A DNA stretch of 64,000 nt, from assembly GCF_004366075.1 (NCBI RefSeq), contig NZ_SODU01000004.1:248001-312000 (forward strand), given 5' to 3'. Every line of letters starts with the position of its first letter. The first letter of the stretch is position 1. A program made the position numbers and the translations under genes. Below are positions 50,275 through 61,939 of the stretch, piece by piece. Under the pieces are notes generated by a model. It saw only the letters and a list, made by a program, of their open reading frames with translations, searched no databases and had not been told where the DNA came from. Origin of the DNA: Kribbella pratensis. GTDB lineage: Bacteria; Actinomycetota; Actinomycetes; Propionibacteriales; Kribbellaceae.

Positions 50275-51384
50275 ATGAATCGGGTGGCTGAGGAGACGTG
50301 GCGGGCGCGGGTACGTGGGTGCCTGCTGGGCGGTGCGATCGGGGACGCGCTGGGTGGACCGGTGGAGTTCGAGGACGGTCGGTCGATCGTCGCGAAGCAC
50401 CCGGACGGTCTGCGGACGTTCGTTGCCGGCGGATGGCCGGCGGGGACGATCACCGATGACACCCAGATGACCTTGTTCACGGTCGAGGGACTGATCCGGG
50501 CGAGCGTGCGAACCGATCGCGGACTCGGCTTCACCGTGGGCGTCGTGCACCACGCGTACGACCGCTGGCTCGACACGCAGAACCTGCCGGGCCCGAGCGG
50601 CGAGCACGACGGCTGGCTCATCAACGAGCAGTGGCTGTACGCGCGCCGCGCGCCGGGTAACACCTGCCTCACCGCATTGACCCAGGCCCGCAAGGGTGAG
50701 GCCAGGATCGCGCAGTACGGCGGCCAGACGGTCAACGACTCGAAGGGTTGCGGTGGCGTGATGCGGGTCGCGCCGTTCGGGCTGCTACCGGACGACTTCC
50801 CGGCGGAGTGGATCTTCGACTCGGCCGCGACCGCCGCCGGGTACACGCACGGACACACGACCGGCAAGCTCGCCTCCGGTGCGCTGGCCGCGATCATCCG
50901 GGAGCTGTGTGGCGGCGCGAGCCTCGACGACGCGCTCACCAGCGCTACAAACCTGCTGACCAAGCACGACGGCCACGAGGAGACCAGTACTGCGCTCGCG
51001 TTCGCCAGGCACCTGGCCGCGACGGCACCGGCCGGCCCGGTCACGGTCGAGCGCCTCGGGGGCGGCTGGGTCGCGGAGGAGGCGCTCGCGATCGCCGTCT
51101 ACGCGGCCCTCGTGTACCCCGAGCCGGAGCAGTTCCTCGATGCCCTCGCGCTCGCGGTCACCCACTCCGGGGACAGCGACTCCACCGGTGCGATCTGCGG
51201 GAACATTCTCGGCGCCCTCCACGGTGAGACGGCTCTGCCCGCAGAGCTCGTCTTCACCGTCGAGGGACGTCCTGTCATCCTCCAGCTCGCTGACGATTTC
51301 GCACTGGAGTTCAGCCAGGGCAAGCGGCTGCACGGCGACTACGGGCCGCACACCGCCTGGACCACCCGCTACCCCGGCTGGTGA
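50275..51384 (+). CDS. ADP-ribosylglycohydrolase family protein
   Basis: A 369-residue metal-dependent hydrolase of the ARH/DraG family. It begins RGCLLGGAIGDALGGPVEF and carries the two Mg sites: TDDTQMTLFT near residue 62, and THSGDSDSTGAICGNILGAL near 300. Substrates in the family include ADP-ribosyl-arginine/serine and related compounds; which one applies is unknown. ATG 50275 has TAGGGT six bases upstream and no Shine-Dalgarno (leaderless candidate). It converges on the Tat-exported oxidase with no gap between stops. Confidence 0.92.
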   Translation: MNRVAEETWRARVRGCLLGGAIGDALGGPVEFEDGRSIVAKHPDGLRTFVAGGWPAGTITDDTQMTLFTVEGLIRASVRTDRGLGFTVGVVHHAYDRWLDTQNLPGPSGEHDGWLINEQWLYARRAPGNTCLTALTQARKGEARIAQYGGQTVNDSKGCGGVMRVAPFGLLPDDFPAEWIFDSAATAAGYTHGHTTGKLASGALAAIIRELCGGASLDDALTSATNLLTKHDGHEETSTALAFARHLAATAPAGPVTVERLGGGWVAEEALAIAVYAALVYPEPEQFLDALALAVTHSGDSDSTGAICGNILGALHGETALPAELVFTVEGRPVILQLADDFALEFSQGKRLHGDYGPHTAWTTRYPGW

Positions 51385-52968
51385 CTACAGCGGCTCGATC
51401 GCGAGCTTGTGGTGGAACACGTTGCGCGGGTCCCACTTCGACTTGATCTGCTGCAGCCGCGGGTAGTTGCCGAGGTAGTACAGGTCGTGCCACGGCACAC
51501 CCGACTTGTTGTACGCCGGATCCGCCAGGTCCACATCCGGGTAGTTGATGTACGACCCGGCGTTGATCGCGTTCGGGACCGGGACACCGCCCGTGTCGCG
51601 GTAGATGTCGGCGTACACCTTCCGTGCCCACGCCAGGTTCTTGGCGTCGTCGGTCTCGTTCTGCCAGGACGCGCTGAGAACCATCTTGGCGACCACGTCG
51701 CGCTGCGCGGCGGCGGTCGCGTCGGACGGAACGGTGTTCACCTTGCCGCCGTACGGGATCAGTAGCACCGACGACTCCGGGCCGGTGTACGTCGGGTCCG
51801 TCAACCCTCGGTACATCGCCAGGATCTGCTCGTCGGTGTACCCCTTCTTGAGGTACCCGGCCTTGTACTTCCCGCGCCCCGGTGACGCCGTCTCGGCGAT
51901 CGAGCGCTCCATCGTGGTGTGCAGGAACGGTCCCTCACCAGCGTCCAAGACCTGCGGTTTCGGGTCCACGCCGGCCACCATCGCCGCGTTGAACGCGTTC
52001 ATCAGCTCCGCCGCGTTCGGCGCCGCAGCGTCGATCTGGGTGGAGAGCAGGAACTGCCCGGCCGAGTTGTGTGTGAGGATGAAGGGCGCGTAGAGCGTCG
52101 CGTACGGCGAGTCCGTCGTGTTGTGCTGCTCGAAGAAGTCGAACCAGTTCCGCACCGTCCGCAGGAAGCCGGCCTGCGTCGTCGTCTTCCAGTCGTAGAG
52201 CAGCAGCGTGGCCCGCAACGCGGCCGGTGCCTTGGGCAACGATTCGCCCGGTGCCCGGCCGGACGACCCGGCAGACCGCATCAGGTACCGGGTGACGACA
52301 CCGAAGTTCCCGCCGCCGCCTCCGGTGTGCGCCCACCACAGGTCGCGATGCTCGTTGTCGCGCGTCGCCACCACCGATCGCGCCCGTCCACGGGCGTCCA
52401 CGACCACGACCTCCACGCCGTACAGGTGATCGACGACCGAGCCGTACCTGCGGGACAGCGGCCCGTAACCGCCCCCGCTGAAGTGACCGCCGACGCCGAC
52501 GCCGAGGCACCCACCGCCGGGCACCGTGACGCCCCACCCGAAGAACAGTTCCTTGTACACGGATTCGAGGATCGCCCCGGCGCCGATCGAGAAGGCCCGG
52601 TACTGCGGGTCCCAGGTCACCTCTTCGTACGTCGACATGTCCAGCACCACCTCGATGTCGCTGCTGTCCACGAAGTCCTCGAAGCAGTGCCCGCCGCCGC
52701 GCACCGCGATCCGCTTCCCGCTGCGGACCGCGTCCTGCACGGCCGCGACGGCGTCCTCGGCCGACCGGATCATCCGCACGTAGTCGGGTCGGCCGACGAA
52801 GCGGCGGTTCTGGCCGCGCAGCACGAGATCCTGGTAGCGCGCGTCACCCGGGCCGATCTTGGTGCTGGTGTTGGTGCTGGCGCCGGCCGCGGACGCCGTA
52901 CCAGGTATGGCGAGTGCAGCACCTGCGACGGCTGTTCCGGCCAGGAGACCACGACGACTGACTGGCAT
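51385..52968 (-). CDS. Tat-exported bicovalent FAD oxidase (berberine-bridge type)
   Basis: A 527-residue exported flavoenzyme. Twin-arginine signal SRRGLLAGTAVAGAALAIPGTASA (about 4-27). The PCMH FAD domain has RGGGHCFEDF (His for 8-alpha-histidyl link) and GGGCLGVGVGGHFSGGGYG (Cys for the 6-S link), so FAD is probably bound at two points. The C-terminal substrate domain ends with the BBE segment (YPRLQQIKSKWDPRNVFHH). These enzymes oxidise sugars or aromatic alcohols. GGGAGGG precedes ATG 52968. Confidence 0.9.
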   Translation of the reverse strand: MPVSRRGLLAGTAVAGAALAIPGTASAAGASTNTSTKIGPGDARYQDLVLRGQNRRFVGRPDYVRMIRSAEDAVAAVQDAVRSGKRIAVRGGGHCFEDFVDSSDIEVVLDMSTYEEVTWDPQYRAFSIGAGAILESVYKELFFGWGVTVPGGGCLGVGVGGHFSGGGYGPLSRRYGSVVDHLYGVEVVVVDARGRARSVVATRDNEHRDLWWAHTGGGGGNFGVVTRYLMRSAGSSGRAPGESLPKAPAALRATLLLYDWKTTTQAGFLRTVRNWFDFFEQHNTTDSPYATLYAPFILTHNSAGQFLLSTQIDAAAPNAAELMNAFNAAMVAGVDPKPQVLDAGEGPFLHTTMERSIAETASPGRGKYKAGYLKKGYTDEQILAMYRGLTDPTYTGPESSVLLIPYGGKVNTVPSDATAAAQRDVVAKMVLSASWQNETDDAKNLAWARKVYADIYRDTGGVPVPNAINAGSYINYPDVDLADPAYNKSGVPWHDLYYLGNYPRLQQIKSKWDPRNVFHHKLAIEPL

Positions 52969-53056
52969 TGATTCCCTCCCGAGAGTTCGAATGCATCGAC
53001 CCTAGGAAGGCGGGGAGTGTCCGCACATCAACCATCTGGTGGAGTGGAGGACTCCC

Positions 53057-53764
53057 CTATCCGGCGTACAACTTCTCCAACGGGGCGCCGAGAAGTACGC
53101 CGGCGAGCGCGCCGACGAGCATGAACGGACCGAACGGGACCATCTGTTTGCGGGTCATGATCCGGGCCGCGATCAGCACGATCCCGACGATCGCGCCGAG
53201 GAAGAACCCGCCGTACAGCCCGGACACGAACTCGCCCCAGCCGAGCCAGCCGAGCGCGATCCCGAGCAGCCCCGACAACCGCACGTCACCGAACCCGACC
53301 CCGCGCGGGAACGCGAACCACAGCACGTAGAACACCGCGAACCCGATCGCTCCGGCGAGCGCCGCCCGCCGCAACGAACCCCACTCCCCCGTCGCCAGCG
53401 CCGCGGCCACCAGCCCGGCCCCGACCACGAAGTACGTCGGCCAGATGATCACCGACGGCAGGAACCGCGTGCGCGCGTCGATGTACCCGAGCACCGATCC
53501 GGCCACCACGAGCACCAGCCACGCGGGCAGCACGGCGTCCAGACCGAGCACCCAGCCAAGGATGCCGCCGGCCGCAGCCGCGAGCCCGCCGCACCAGTAC
53601 GCCGCTCGCCGACCGGCCAGCGACGCGTACGAGACCTTGGTCTCGCCTTCCTCGAGTTCCGGCTCGGGGATGCTTCGCATCAGCCAGGGACCGACCACGG
53701 ACGCCACGGCACCGCAGGCGACCGCACCGATTCCCGCGGCGAGTAACGCGTTGTCAGCCGGCAC
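53057..53764 (-). CDS. A24-family prepilin peptidase
   Basis: A 235-residue polytopic membrane protein, about seven helices. The two catalytic aspartates are visible: GYIDARTRFLP (about 94) and GFGDVRLSGLLG (about 157, the GxGD motif). It would cleave type IV pilin or Tad/Com pseudopilin leaders, but no pilin gene lies in this window. Its place near aroC/aroE is normal in actinobacteria. GTG 53764 has TAGGGT eight bases upstream. The DUF2330 gene precedes it by 19 bases on the same strand. Confidence 0.88.
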   Translation of the reverse strand: MPADNALLAAGIGAVACGAVASVVGPWLMRSIPEPELEEGETKVSYASLAGRRAAYWCGGLAAAAGGILGWVLGLDAVLPAWLVLVVAGSVLGYIDARTRFLPSVIIWPTYFVVGAGLVAAALATGEWGSLRRAALAGAIGFAVFYVLWFAFPRGVGFGDVRLSGLLGIALGWLGWGEFVSGLYGGFFLGAIVGIVLIAARIMTRKQMVPFGPFMLVGALAGVLLGAPLEKLYAG

Positions 53765-53783
53765 GGTCCACGACCCTAGACGA

Positions 53784-54836
53784 CTACTTGCGGACGCCCG
53801 CGGCCGCCCGCCGGGCCAGCACCCGCGCGAGCACGATCGCCCCGCCGCCCAGGAGCAGCACGAGTCCGACGAGCACCGCGACCGTGCTCCAGAACCCTTC
53901 GTTCTCGGTGACGTACGTGATCCGCTGGTACTCGTCGTCGTTCGCCGCCTGGGCGAACGTGAAGTCGTCGGTGATCTTGCCCGGCTCGCGGTACGTCGCC
54001 GTGTACGCGGTCAGGAAGTCGGTCGGCTTCGGCAGCGTGTCCGTCTCCACCCGGCCGGCGAAAAGCAGCTCAGGGGTCACGTCGGCGTCCGGCACCTTCG
54101 TGGCGTCGACCCGGTGCTCCGCGGCGACGTACACCGTGACGGTCTGGGGCGTGCTCGCGCCTTTGCTGAGCCGCATCGGGTACACGATCCGGTCCGACGC
54201 GAACGTCAGCCGGAGCGGCGGTGTCGCACCGGACAGGCGCTCGCCCTCCTGCTTCGGCGCGAGCTTCACGGCGACGATCTCCCACTTCTCGGTCAGGTAC
54301 GGCGTGAGATTCGCGGCGAGCGTCGACGGTACGACGTACCCGTTCGTGCGCAGCCAGTCCGTGACCGCCGTACCGCTGGAACCGCCGAGACGGGTGACCG
54401 CGAACGGGCCGAGCGTCATCTGCTCCTTGACGCTCACCCCGGCGCCCGGCGGGGGCGCGCCGGCCGAGTCGCCACGGCCGTTGCCCATGATGCCCAGATC
54501 GCGGAACGGCCAGTACGTCTTCTTCACCACGCGCTTCGGGCGCGTCAGTTGGTCGAGGCGGTAGAACAGGTCCTCGTCGTCGCCGAGGTCGACCTTCGCG
54601 GCCGACGGGACCGGCATGATCCAGGCCGCCTTCTTCGACACGCCGTGGACCGACATCGAGAGCGTGATCTGTTCGGAGCCCCCGGCGTACTGGACCAGCG
54701 CGTTCTCGCCGTACGCCCGGGCGTACGACTCCGCGTCCGGCAGATAGCCGCCGCACGCACACGCCCACGCCGGGGTCACCCCGGCCGCGACGAATCCGGC
54801 CGCCAGCACACCTGCGATCACACGCCAAAGTTTCAC
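53784..54836 (-). CDS. DUF2330 membrane-anchored exported protein
   Basis: A 350-residue protein with a Sec signal (MKLWRVIAGVLAAGFVAAGVTPAWA), the DUF2330 N-terminal motif CACGGYLPDAE right after it, a large extracellular beta-rich domain (AAWIMPVP, TKPTDFLTAYTATY), and a C-terminal membrane helix (about 320-342, STVAVLVGLVLLLGGGAIVLA) with a basic tail. Function unknown. GTG 54836 has TAGTGT seven bases upstream without a Shine-Dalgarno, so a leaderless mRNA is possible. It lies between two FAD oxidase genes. Confidence 0.83.
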   Translation of the reverse strand: MKLWRVIAGVLAAGFVAAGVTPAWACACGGYLPDAESYARAYGENALVQYAGGSEQITLSMSVHGVSKKAAWIMPVPSAAKVDLGDDEDLFYRLDQLTRPKRVVKKTYWPFRDLGIMGNGRGDSAGAPPPGAGVSVKEQMTLGPFAVTRLGGSSGTAVTDWLRTNGYVVPSTLAANLTPYLTEKWEIVAVKLAPKQEGERLSGATPPLRLTFASDRIVYPMRLSKGASTPQTVTVYVAAEHRVDATKVPDADVTPELLFAGRVETDTLPKPTDFLTAYTATYREPGKITDDFTFAQAANDDEYQRITYVTENEGFWSTVAVLVGLVLLLGGGAIVLARVLARRAAAGVRK

Positions 54837-54850
54837 GGGCCGAACACTAG

Positions 54851-56380
54851 CTAGCTAAGGGTGTACGGCGTGTGGAAGAAGTTGGTCGGGTCGTACTTCT
54901 TCTTCGCGGCCTGCAGCTTGGCCACGTTTCCGCCGTAGTACGAGCTGACCGCCCGTCCGGTCTCGAGGTAGTTCACATAACCGCCGGCCGAGGACGACCG
55001 GACCGCGCGGTGCCCGTTCGCGATGAACGTCTGCGCGGGTTTCCCCTGCGCCGACGAGTACCACTGGACCACGGCCAGCGCGCCACGCCACGGCCACAAC
55101 GAGCCTCCGGCCGGCTCCTTCGAGGCTTGTCCGCCCAGCGGGTCGAGGATGGCCGACGCCGGCGTACCGGCGCGTGCGGCCGCCTTCACCGCGCCGAGCA
55201 GACCAGTGATCGTCGCCGCGTCCATCGGCCCCTTGAGTACGTCGGAACCGGCGAGGAACCCCTGGCGCGGGCTCGTCGTACCGCCACCGAGGTACCTGAC
55301 CGCCTCCAGATGCGACTTCACCGAGAGCGTCCGATCCGACGCCTTCACGCCGACGAACGACTCCAGTTGCGCGGCCGCCGCCGTCGCGTCGCCGGTCGTC
55401 GAGACGCCGAGGACCCGGATCGACAGCGTTCCGTTGCTCTTGGCATCGATGTGCAGATTGCCCCAGGCCGTGGTCGGCGCGCTCTGCGCGAACTTCTGCC
55501 AGCCGCGGACGACGGCCGCCGCCTGCGACTCGGGCCAGGCCAGCCGGAAGAACCCGAGCTTGGTCGCCGGGATCGTCGCGAACTGGAACGACGTGACCAC
55601 GCCGAGGTTGCCGCCGCCGCTCCCCCGCAGTGCGGCGAACAGATCGGACTCAGCACTCGCGCTGACGTTGTGTGCCTTGCCGTCCGCCGTGATCACGCTC
55701 ATCGACACGACGCGGTCGCAGGTCAGGCCGTAGGTCCTCGTGTGGATCCCCATCCCGCCGCCGAGCGTCAGGCCGGCGACGCCGACGGTCGGGCAGGTGC
55801 CGGTCGGCAGCGAGCGCCCGTAGCGGTCGAGAAACGCGTGGACGTCGTACAGGCGGGCCCCGGCCCCGACGGTGAGTACGCCGTTCGCGTAGCTCATGTC
55901 CTTCAGCGCGCCGACGTCGAGTTGCAGGCCGTTCGCGATCGTCGACGCGCCGACGTACGAGTGACCGCCGCTCTTCGGGACGAGCACGAGTTTGTTGGTA
56001 CGGGCGAAGTTGATCGCCTTCTGCACGTCTGCGGGGTTCGCGGCCTTCACCACGGCGGTCGGCCGGACGCTGTCCCAGCGTGGGTTGAAGAGCTGGTGCG
56101 CGGCGGCGTACCCGGAGGTCGAGGGCAGGTAGACGCGGCCCTTCAGGGAGCTCGCGAAGGTGTTCCAGTTGGGCGCGGTCGAGGTCAGTGTGGGTGCTGA
56201 CGTGCTCGGGGTCGAGCTCGGAGTCGTCGTGGGGACGGTCGTGCTGGGCGGTGGTGTCGTCGAGGTTGGTGCCGTTGCGCCAGGGGTCGACGTACTGCCC
56301 GTTTCCTTCGAGTCGCCGCAGCCGGCCAGGGTGACAGCGACGCCGGCTATCAGAACGGTACGACGGTCAAGCAGGCTCAC
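54851..56380 (-). CDS. Lipoprotein FAD-dependent oxidase, bicovalent type
   Basis: A 509-residue exported oxidase related to the one at 51385. The signal has twin arginines and a lipobox (DRRTVLIAGVAVTLAGC, Cys about 21), so it is a Tat lipoprotein candidate, followed by a Thr/Pro tether to about residue 65. The FAD domain has PKSGGHSYVGAS (His) and GTCPTVGVAGLTLGGGMG (Cys), both covalent-link residues; the BBE end is AAKKKYDPTNFFHTPYTL. GTG 56380 overlaps the aroE end by 14 bases and has GGGGA upstream. Substrate unknown. Confidence 0.88.
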   Translation of the reverse strand: MSLLDRRTVLIAGVAVTLAGCGDSKETGSTSTPGATAPTSTTPPPSTTVPTTTPSSTPSTSAPTLTSTAPNWNTFASSLKGRVYLPSTSGYAAAHQLFNPRWDSVRPTAVVKAANPADVQKAINFARTNKLVLVPKSGGHSYVGASTIANGLQLDVGALKDMSYANGVLTVGAGARLYDVHAFLDRYGRSLPTGTCPTVGVAGLTLGGGMGIHTRTYGLTCDRVVSMSVITADGKAHNVSASAESDLFAALRGSGGGNLGVVTSFQFATIPATKLGFFRLAWPESQAAAVVRGWQKFAQSAPTTAWGNLHIDAKSNGTLSIRVLGVSTTGDATAAAAQLESFVGVKASDRTLSVKSHLEAVRYLGGGTTSPRQGFLAGSDVLKGPMDAATITGLLGAVKAAARAGTPASAILDPLGGQASKEPAGGSLWPWRGALAVVQWYSSAQGKPAQTFIANGHRAVRSSSAGGYVNYLETGRAVSSYYGGNVAKLQAAKKKYDPTNFFHTPYTLS

Positions 56381-57191
56381 GATCCCCCAGCTCCTCACGC
56401 GCAGCAGCCCTCATGGCCGCCAGAGGAGCCGGCGACCTACCCGTCATCATCTCCACCTGGAGGGTCGCCTGATGCACGAGTAGGTCAAGTCCGTTCAACA
56501 GCTCTGTACCGATCCGGTGCGCCGCGATCGCGAGCCGGGTCGGCCAGGGGTGGTAGGCCACGTCGAACACCACGGGCGCGACAGCGGCGAAGTGCTCGGC
56601 CCACGGGTCGACCGCGCCACCGGGCAGCGTCGAAATGCACAGATCGAAGCCGCCGATCTGCTCGACCTGGGAGAAGTCCGCGACCGATGTCCGGAATCCC
56701 AGCTCCGCGGCCAGGTCGAGCAACCGGTCGGTCTTCGAGACGTCCCTGACGACGACCGTGATCTCGCTGACCCGCAGCCCGCGCAGGGCGGCGAGCGTCG
56801 ACGCGGCCGTCGCGCCACCGCCGAGGACGACGGCGGAGTCGGCGGCGGTGATGCCCCGCTCGGCGAACGCGTTCACCAGCCCGGGTACGTCGGTGTTGTG
56901 CGCCGACCGGGATCCGTCCGGCTCGAACAGCATCGTGTTCGCCGCGCCGATCAGCTCCGCGACCGGATCGACCGTGTCGACCAGGTCGAGCGCGACCCGT
57001 TTCAGCGGCATGGTGAGCGACAGCCCGCGGACGTCGTCACCGAGCGACGCCACGAATCCGCGGAGCTCGTCCTCCTCGACCTCGAAAGCGTCGTACCCCC
57101 AGTCCAGCCCGAGCGCGGCGTACGCGGCCCGGTGCATCGCCGGCGACAACGAGTGCGCAATCGGCGAACCGAGAACGGCGCAACGGGTCAT
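56367..57191 (-). CDS. aroE: Shikimate dehydrogenase
   Basis: Reduces 3-dehydroshikimate with NADPH. The 274 residues contain GSPIAHSLSPAMHRAAY (shikimate), LSLTMPLK with the catalytic Lys (family VTxPxK), AHNTDVPGL and VVLGGGATAASTLAAL for NADP. The final helix region QVEMMTGRSPAP is typical. It is the fifth shikimate-pathway gene of this window. It lies downstream of mltG after a 129-bp gap that holds a long inverted repeat, and its 3' end overlaps the lipoprotein oxidase gene. Confidence 0.95.
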   Translation of the reverse strand: MTRCAVLGSPIAHSLSPAMHRAAYAALGLDWGYDAFEVEEDELRGFVASLGDDVRGLSLTMPLKRVALDLVDTVDPVAELIGAANTMLFEPDGSRSAHNTDVPGLVNAFAERGITAADSAVVLGGGATAASTLAALRGLRVSEITVVVRDVSKTDRLLDLAAELGFRTSVADFSQVEQIGGFDLCISTLPGGAVDPWAEHFAAVAPVVFDVAYHPWPTRLAIAAHRIGTELLNGLDLLVHQATLQVEMMTGRSPAPLAAMRAAAREELGDREPA

Positions 57192-57196
57192 GGGGC

Positions 57197-57260
57197 CTCC
57201 CGTCCTGGACTGAGGAGCGGAGGGAGCGAAGCGACCGGAGCGACGAGGGAAGGACGGGAG
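57197..57260. repeat. Long inverted repeat between mltG and aroE
   Basis: Ten-base perfect arms CTCCCGTCCT (57197-57206) and AGGACGGGAG (57251-57260) enclose a purine-rich 44-base core with internal copies of GGAGCG/GGAGCGA-like units (AGCGGAGGGAGCGAAGCGAC). I saw it only once here. It may be a chromosomal repeat element or an mRNA structure that splits mltG from aroE. Confidence 0.55.
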
Positions 57261-57320
57261 TCACAGCCCCATGACCGCGCCGTGCCGGAGGCGCGGCAAT
57301 TCAACGGAGTCATGGGGGCT

Positions 57321-58529
57321 TCAGCACCTGCCCTTGTGGGCCTGGCACCAGGCCTGCAGCTTCTTCACGTTCGCCTGGTGCTCCTCGGCCGAGCTCGCGA
57401 ACGCGGTCTCGCCGGTGTCCAGGTCGACCAGCGTGAAGTACAGCCAGGAGCCCTGCGCCGGGTTGATCGCCGCCCGCAGCTCGTCGCGCGTCGGCGAGCT
57501 GATCGGCGTCGGCGGCAGGCCCTTGTACTTGTAGGTGTTGTACGGCGACGGGTTCTCGCGCTGCTCGGGCGTGGTGAAGACACCGCCGTCCTTGCCGACC
57601 ACGTAGTGGATCGTCGAGTCCATCTGCAACCGCATCCCGCGTTCCATCCGGTTGTAGATCACCCGCGCGACCTTGGCGTAGTCCTCCGGCCGGTTCGTCT
57701 CGGCGCCGATGATGCTGGCCACGATGACCGCCTGGTACGGGTCCAGCTTCTTGCGCGAAGCGGTGTTCACCAGGTCCAGCGACGCCGCCGTCTTGGCGTA
57801 GTTCGCGGTCATCAGCTTGAGCATCGTGTAGGCGTTCGCGTTCTTCGGCACGTCGTACGTCCCCGGGAACAGAAAGCCCTCGGCGTTGTTGTGCGCGTAC
57901 GACGGGAGACCGAGCAAGGCCGGCTTGCCGAGTGCCGTGGCGGCAGCGCCGGCCGGCAGCTTCATCTTCGAGCTCTGCAGGATCATCGCGACCTCGGCCT
58001 TGGTCTTGCCGGCCGGGACGCTGACCCGGGCCACCCGGACCGACTCGGCGGTGTTCAGCATCAGGTCGAGAGCGGCCTTGGCCGACATGTGCTTGCGCAG
58101 CGTGTAGGTGGCCGCCTGGATCTGCAGCGACCGAGGATCGTCGCGGGCCACCCGCTCGAAGGCGCGGGCGCTCTTCACGACTTCCTTCTTTTCCAAGGTG
58201 TCCGCGATCGACGCGGTCGCCTGGCCCTTCGTGATCTCGACGACCACCGTGCCAGTGCCCGCGCCCTCGTAGTCCGGAGCGGAGAAGAGTCCCTCGAGCG
58301 CGTCCTTGCCCTTCCCGAAGCCGACCACGGCGCCGGCCACCAGGGCACCGACAACGAGCAGCGAGATCAGGCCGGCGAAGCAGCCGAAGGCGCGCCGGCC
58401 GCGCGTCCGGCGGCGGTTGGCGCGGCGCTCCACCCGGGTCTCCGGGCGCAGCCCGAGGCCGGCGCCCAGGTCGTCGTCGCGCTGGTCCTCGCCCTCGTTG
58501 AGCTGTTCGTCCACCGATGGTCCGTTCAC
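57321..58529 (-). CDS. mltG: Endolytic peptidoglycan transglycosylase MltG
   Basis: A 402-residue enzyme that cuts nascent glycan and so ends strand growth. It has a charged cytoplasmic N-terminus (1-45), one membrane helix (about 50-72, FAGLISLLVVGALVAGAVVGF), LysM-like region and the YceG catalytic domain. The catalytic Glu (E. coli Glu218) is kept in ASIIGAET, followed by YAKVARVIYNRMERGMRLQMDSTIHY and PSPYNTYKYKGLPPTPISSP. GTG 58529 overlaps the ruvX stop as GTGA. The C-terminus adds a Cys pair (WCQAHKGRC). Confidence 0.94.
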   Translation of the reverse strand: MNGPSVDEQLNEGEDQRDDDLGAGLGLRPETRVERRANRRRTRGRRAFGCFAGLISLLVVGALVAGAVVGFGKGKDALEGLFSAPDYEGAGTGTVVVEITKGQATASIADTLEKKEVVKSARAFERVARDDPRSLQIQAATYTLRKHMSAKAALDLMLNTAESVRVARVSVPAGKTKAEVAMILQSSKMKLPAGAAATALGKPALLGLPSYAHNNAEGFLFPGTYDVPKNANAYTMLKLMTANYAKTAASLDLVNTASRKKLDPYQAVIVASIIGAETNRPEDYAKVARVIYNRMERGMRLQMDSTIHYVVGKDGGVFTTPEQRENPSPYNTYKYKGLPPTPISSPTRDELRAAINPAQGSWLYFTLVDLDTGETAFASSAEEHQANVKKLQAWCQAHKGRC

Positions 58530-58984
58530 AGGGGCCTCCCGGGTGGGTTGCCGGTCTCGCGCTCCAGGTCGAGCGCATGTTGCAGAATCACGACGGCCGC
58601 GGCCTGGTCGACCACTGCCCGTCGCTTGGAGCCCTTCTTTCCCCGTTCCCGCAGCATCCGTTCGGCGGTGACCGTGGTGAACCGCTCGTCCACCAGCCGC
58701 ACCGTCGTCCCCGAGTTCTTCACCAGTACCTTGTCCCGCACCTGCTCCGCCGTTTCCCGGATCTTCACCGCGGCCGGCCCCTCGCCCCCGGACAGGGAGC
58801 GCGGCAGCCCGATCACGATCTCGAACGCCTCCAGTTCGTCGGCGAGTGCGGCGATCCTCTCCAGATCATCGCGACCACGCTGGATGGTACACACAGGCGT
58901 GGCCAGGATTCCGTGCGGATCGCTGCTCGCGACGCCGATCCGGGCGTCGCCGATATCGAGCGCGATCCGCACGCCCGTCCTCAT
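58526..58984 (-). CDS. ruvX: Holliday junction resolvase-like YqgF/RuvX
   Basis: A 152-residue RNase H-fold nuclease implicated in rRNA 5' maturation and possibly junction processing. First catalytic Asp is in IALDIGDARIGVA, Glu in VIGLPRSL/VRLVDERFTTVTAE, and final Asp in RRAVVDQAAAVVILQHAL. The standard alaS-ruvX-mltG-aroE order supports the assignment. ATG 58984; it starts 28 bases after alaS and overlaps mltG by four bases. Confidence 0.94.
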   Translation of the reverse strand: MRTGVRIALDIGDARIGVASSDPHGILATPVCTIQRGRDDLERIAALADELEAFEIVIGLPRSLSGGEGPAAVKIRETAEQVRDKVLVKNSGTTVRLVDERFTTVTAERMLRERGKKGSKRRAVVDQAAAVVILQHALDLERETGNPPGRPL

Positions 58985-59012
58985 CGCCGGCTCATCTCTA
59001 TCGACGGCTCAT

Positions 59013-61682
<2,670 letters not shown>

Positions 61683-61687
61683 GGGTG

Positions 61688-61939
61688 TTACCGGTAGTCC
61701 TCACGCTGTGTCGAATCAGTCTGGGATGCGTTCTCGATGCCCAGTGCGTCGCGCAGCTCGGTCTCCCGCTCGGCCATGCCCTCGCGGACCTGGTCGCCGA
61801 AGTGCCGGACCGCGGCGGCCAGCTTGGCCGCGGACTCCTGGACACTCTCCGGAGCGAGGAGCTGGGCCCGCTTCTTCAGCCGGGTCACGGCGTACACGCC
61901 GACGGCGATCCCGACGATCAGCCAGAAGATCCGCTTCAC
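61688..61939 (-). CDS. DUF6167 small membrane protein
   Basis: An 83-residue protein with one N-terminal membrane helix (IFWLIVGIAVGVYAV) followed by basic residues and a long charged amphipathic helix (ESVQESAAKLAAAVRHFGDQVREGMAERETELRDAL). Conserved next to alaS in Actinomycetota; function unknown. GTG 61939 overlaps the stop of the DUF948 gene (GTGA), and alaS follows after five bases, so all three are probably co-expressed. Confidence 0.83.
   Translation of the reverse strand: MKRIFWLIVGIAVGVYAVTRLKKRAQLLAPESVQESAAKLAAAVRHFGDQVREGMAERETELRDALGIENASQTDSTQREDYR

Noticed and set aside
57321..58529. MltG with missing catalytic Glu (motif ASIIGAET)
   Set aside because: Counting along E. coli MltG puts Glu218 at the second Glu of EKET, which is conserved here, so the enzyme is probably active.
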